7,191 nt of DNA from Oscillospiraceae bacterium (GTDB lineage: Bacteria; Bacillota; Clostridia; Oscillospirales; Oscillospiraceae), in contig JAKSQI010000080.1 of NCBI GenBank assembly GCA_024404215.1, positions 1 to 7,191 on the forward strand, read 5' to 3'. Both the position numbers and the translations under genes were made by a program. Shown one piece after another: positions 4,716-7,191 of this stretch (position 1 is the first letter of the stretch; the number at the start of each line of letters is the position of its first letter). A model generated the notes under the pieces. The model had not been told where the DNA came from, ran no database searches, and was given only the letters and a program-made list of their open reading frames with translations.

Positions 4716-7145
4716 TTACAGAGCCAGTTCGGTTCTGCGGATTAAGTCGTTCTGGCAGTCCTCAAATACTTCAACAAAGTAAGCAGAGAAGCCGGCAACA
4801 CGAACAACCAAATCCTTATAGTTTTCAGGATTCTTCTGGGCATCGCGGAGGGTATCGGAGCCGATGATGTTCAGCTGAAGTTCCATGCCGCCGTTTTCAA
4901 AGTAGGTTTCCATGATGGTACGCAGCTTCATCAAACCATCGGCACCCTTCAGGGCTGTGGGATGGAACTTCATGTTCATCAGGGTACCATTGCCGTACTC
5001 GGACTGATCAAAGTTCATGACAGAGTTCAGCAGGGAAACAGGACCGTTCTTGTCCATGCCCTGTACGGGGGAGATACCGTCTGCCAGAGGCTCGCCGGCC
5101 TTGCGGCCATCGGGAGTGGCATAGGTCATGTAGCCAAACAGGACGTTGCAGGTTACAGGATAGCAGCCGGCGGAGAAACGACCGCGGGGGCCGGTACGGG
5201 TATTAATGGCGTTGGCATAGGTCTGGGCGGTGAAGTTGTAGTACTTGTCGGCCTCGGGATTGCCGTTACCCATACGGGGAACCTGACCGTTGATGTACTG
5301 ACGAAGCTCTTCGTAGCCTTCCCAGTTGTTCATGAGGGCATCGTAGAGCTCACGGGTGGTAACCTTCTTGGTCTTGAAGCAGAGGTAATCAATAACATTG
5401 AGAGAGTCAGCCACATTACCGATACCGATACAGGAGTTACCGGTGGAGTTGAACATGGCGCCGCCATTCATAACGTCTTTACCGGATTCCATGCAGCCGG
5501 CAAAGGTGGCAGAAACCATAGGCAGAGGAGTGTGGAAGCTGGCCATGTATTCCCAAGCGTTGATGCAGGCACACTGCCACTTCATGAAGTAGTCAATCTG
5601 CTTCTTGTAAGCATCCATGACCTCTTCCATGGAGTTCATTTCATACAGGTAGCCGGTAGCAAGGCCAGTCTGGGCAGGCTCCATATCGCCGGCGAAGGGG
5701 CTCTTCATGGGGTTAACGCCGTTGTTGATGGCAATCAGCAGGGCATTAACGATGTTACAGTAAGACTCGGTGCCGGTGCCGCCGGGCTGTGCCCATTCGT
5801 AACCGCCGATACCGGGCTCAACGCAGCCGTGGAGGCAGTAGTTGCGGGCATGCTCCAAAGGAACGCCGCGCTTCATCATTGCGGGGATAATAACGGTGTC
5901 GCTTTCAAAGGTGGGTACACCGCCACAGCGCTTGGTGGTTTCAATGGCAGCCTCCCACAGGTCATCAGGAGTGTTCTCATGAATACGCAGAGCCTGCGGG
6001 GGATCGTGCAGGAGCAGACGACCGGCAGACTGCAGCATCATGAAGGTAACAGCATTGGAAGCATCGTTACCGTCCTTGTCAACGCCGCCCATGGTCATGA
6101 GCTGACCGCTGGTGTAGCCCGGGCCAGACTTGGTAGCGCCTTCGGACCAAACCTTGTTGCACTCGGCGACCTTGAGGTAGAAGAGGTCCATAATCTCCTG
6201 GGCCTTTTCCGGGGTGATGGTACCGTTGGCAATATCCTGCGCATAGTACTTGCCCAGATATTGGTCAACACGGCCGTAGCTGATACCATGCTGCTGGCCG
6301 TCCATGCACATGGACAGCTGATACAGGTAAATGCACTGTACGGCATCGTGGAAGTTACGGCAGGGATTCTCCATAATCCAGTTCAGGGTGTCAGCCATCT
6401 CCAGCAGCTCGGCCTTACGGTCCGGGTCGGTGCATGCGTCGGCCTGACGCTGAGCCTCGGCAGCATAGCGCTTGGCCCAGTGGATGATACCGGTGCTGAC
6501 GATTTCAACGGAGCGGTAGAAGTTGTACTTGCTGGCGGAGTCGCCGGAGAAGCCTTCTTCTTCAATGGCAGCCATCTTGTCTCTGGCTTCCTGGGCAATG
6601 GCACCAAAGCCCTTCTGAGTAGCATTCCAGAAGTTGGCAACAAAGTGACCAACAGGGGACTGGCAGTTACGCTTGGGGCCGAAGCAGACAACACCGTTAA
6701 AGGCCATGTTGTCACGGTAGAATCTGGGCATGTACTCGTCAACCAGATTACTCATCTGGTTCTTTTCCCAGAAGGTGCCGGTCTCCAGCAGATACTTTTC
6801 GTCCTCCTCATCCAGCAGGTAGGGGTCAGCGGTACGGGTGCGCAGATTGTTGGTGCGCAGCTCATCCATGAACCAGTCAAAGCTGGTTTCGGGATAGAGG
6901 GCAGCGCTGCGGTAGCTTGCGCCCTGCCAGCCTACGATAATCTCATCCTCGTTAATGAGAACGGGCATGTTTTCAAAGAGGTTGCGCAGATTCTTGGCGC
7001 GCTTCAGGGGACCGGTCAGCTGAGGGTTGTTCATGTAAAACTCAGTAACCAAACGATAGCGGTTGATGTCAATTTTGGGCTGAGTGTTACGATACTTGGC
7101 TCTGACACGAGCAACACGGTCAGAGATGGGCTCCAGCTCATACAT
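4716..7145 (-). CDS. Glycyl radical enzyme, C-x-E eliminase/decarboxylase type, substrate unknown
   Basis: This 809-residue protein spans a complete PFL-like domain plus the C-terminal glycine-radical domain. The radical glycine is Gly785 in RVAGFSAYF (782-790; codon 4793-4791). The thiyl cysteine is Cys441 in HGCVEPG (439-445; codon 5825-5823), with Glu443 as the expected acid/base. This C-x-E pattern occurs in choline lyase, glycerol and propanediol dehydratases, hydroxyproline dehydratase, isethionate lyase and hydroxyphenylacetate decarboxylase. It excludes pyruvate formate-lyase (Cys-Cys). His286 in QQHGISYGRVDQY aligns with the catalytic-site histidine of glycerol dehydratase, but the following Ser is Gly287, and the dehydratase Asp14 residues after the cysteine has no clear counterpart in EWAQPGGTGTES (450-461). 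It is also shorter than hydroxyphenylacetate decarboxylase. It is cytosolic, strictly anaerobic and the first gene of a two-gene operon. The ATG at 7145 has no Shine-Dalgarno, and the frame stays open to the window edge. Family is certain; reaction is not. Confidence 0.95.
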   Translation of the reverse strand: MYELEPISDRVARVRAKYRNTQPKIDINRYRLVTEFYMNNPQLTGPLKRAKNLRNLFENMPVLINEDEIIVGWQGASYRSAALYPETSFDWFMDELRTNNLRTRTADPYLLDEEDEKYLLETGTFWEKNQMSNLVDEYMPRFYRDNMAFNGVVCFGPKRNCQSPVGHFVANFWNATQKGFGAIAQEARDKMAAIEEEGFSGDSASKYNFYRSVEIVSTGIIHWAKRYAAEAQRQADACTDPDRKAELLEMADTLNWIMENPCRNFHDAVQCIYLYQLSMCMDGQQHGISYGRVDQYLGKYYAQDIANGTITPEKAQEIMDLFYLKVAECNKVWSEGATKSGPGYTSGQLMTMGGVDKDGNDASNAVTFMMLQSAGRLLLHDPPQALRIHENTPDDLWEAAIETTKRCGGVPTFESDTVIIPAMMKRGVPLEHARNYCLHGCVEPGIGGYEWAQPGGTGTESYCNIVNALLIAINNGVNPMKSPFAGDMEPAQTGLATGYLYEMNSMEEVMDAYKKQIDYFMKWQCACINAWEYMASFHTPLPMVSATFAGCMESGKDVMNGGAMFNSTGNSCIGIGNVADSLNVIDYLCFKTKKVTTRELYDALMNNWEGYEELRQYINGQVPRMGNGNPEADKYYNFTAQTYANAINTRTGPRGRFSAGCYPVTCNVLFGYMTYATPDGRKAGEPLADGISPVQGMDKNGPVSLLNSVMNFDQSEYGNGTLMNMKFHPTALKGADGLMKLRTIMETYFENGGMELQLNIIGSDTLRDAQKNPENYKDLVVRVAGFSAYFVEVFEDCQNDLIRRTELAL

Positions 7146-7164
7146 GTGAAAAACGCGTTTCGGT

Positions 7165-7185
7165 ATTTTATACTTACAAATGTAA
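7165..7185 (-). promoter_or_regulatory. Possible promoter/operator upstream of the GRE
   Basis: On the - strand a -10-like TATAAAAT (7172-7165) is directly preceded by a perfect 12-bp dyad TTACA-TT-TGTAA (7185-7174). The dyad would fall between the -10 and a -35 element lying at or beyond the window edge, a usual place for a repressor operator. The sequence does not match a Rex, FNR or CRP site. Because the upstream DNA is cut off, both the promoter and the operator are tentative. Confidence 0.3.
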
Positions 7186-7191
7186 AAGTAC

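Noticed and set aside
6383..6742. 119-codon open frame on the - strand inside the GRE gene
   Set aside because: It is the GRE read in another frame; the Ser/Pro/Thr-rich, low-complexity translation is a composition artefact.
4716..7145. Assignment as pyruvate formate-lyase (pflB) or benzylsuccinate synthase (bssA)
   Set aside because: The active site is Gly-Cys-Val-Glu-Pro, not the Cys-Cys pair of formate-lyase, and it lacks the bssA-type signature; the activase also carries the two-cluster insertion absent from PflA.

Overview
The window looks like chromosomal DNA of an anaerobic, probably gut-associated Bacillota (Clostridia or Negativicutes). This rests on an oxygen-sensitive glycyl radical enzyme (GRE) with its radical-SAM activase, strong purine-rich Shine-Dalgarno sites on several genes, Lactococcus EstA-like esterases and short hairpin-plus-T terminators. 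The genus cannot be fixed from the sequence. By rough hand counts of a few lines, base composition is near the mid-40s % GC in the left ATPase gene and mid-50s in the esterase genes.

Layout, left to right. Positions 1-160 hold no confident gene. Positions 163-220 carry two near-identical GC-rich hairpins, the second a good terminator. A clear extended -10 promoter (222-250) follows directly and drives a + strand AAA+ ATPase/DUF4143 protein (282-1622). A strong hairpin (1634-1671) separates it from a convergent - strand block. In transcription order from the right edge, that block is: a GRE (7145-4716), its activase (4707-3742, 8 bp apart), a textbook terminator (3734-3706), a 66-codon orphan gene with a perfect ribosome binding site (3628-3428), a promoter (3410-3382), and two tandem paralogous EstA-type esterases (3347-2502 and 2502-1672) whose stop and start overlap by one base.

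The GRE and activase form a self-sufficient two-gene unit: the activase uses SAM and [4Fe-4S] clusters to put a radical on Gly785 of the GRE, which passes it to Cys441. The Cys-x-Glu active site places the enzyme with the GRE eliminases and decarboxylases rather than pyruvate formate-lyase or the arylsuccinate synthases. The residues after that motif do not match any characterised subfamily I can recall (choline lyase, glycerol/propanediol dehydratase, hydroxyproline dehydratase, hydroxyphenylacetate decarboxylase), so its substrate is open and it is the most interesting item here. The esterases have their own promoter and could supply a deacylated substrate, but a link to the GRE is only positional. 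No transporter, regulator or microcompartment gene is visible in the window.
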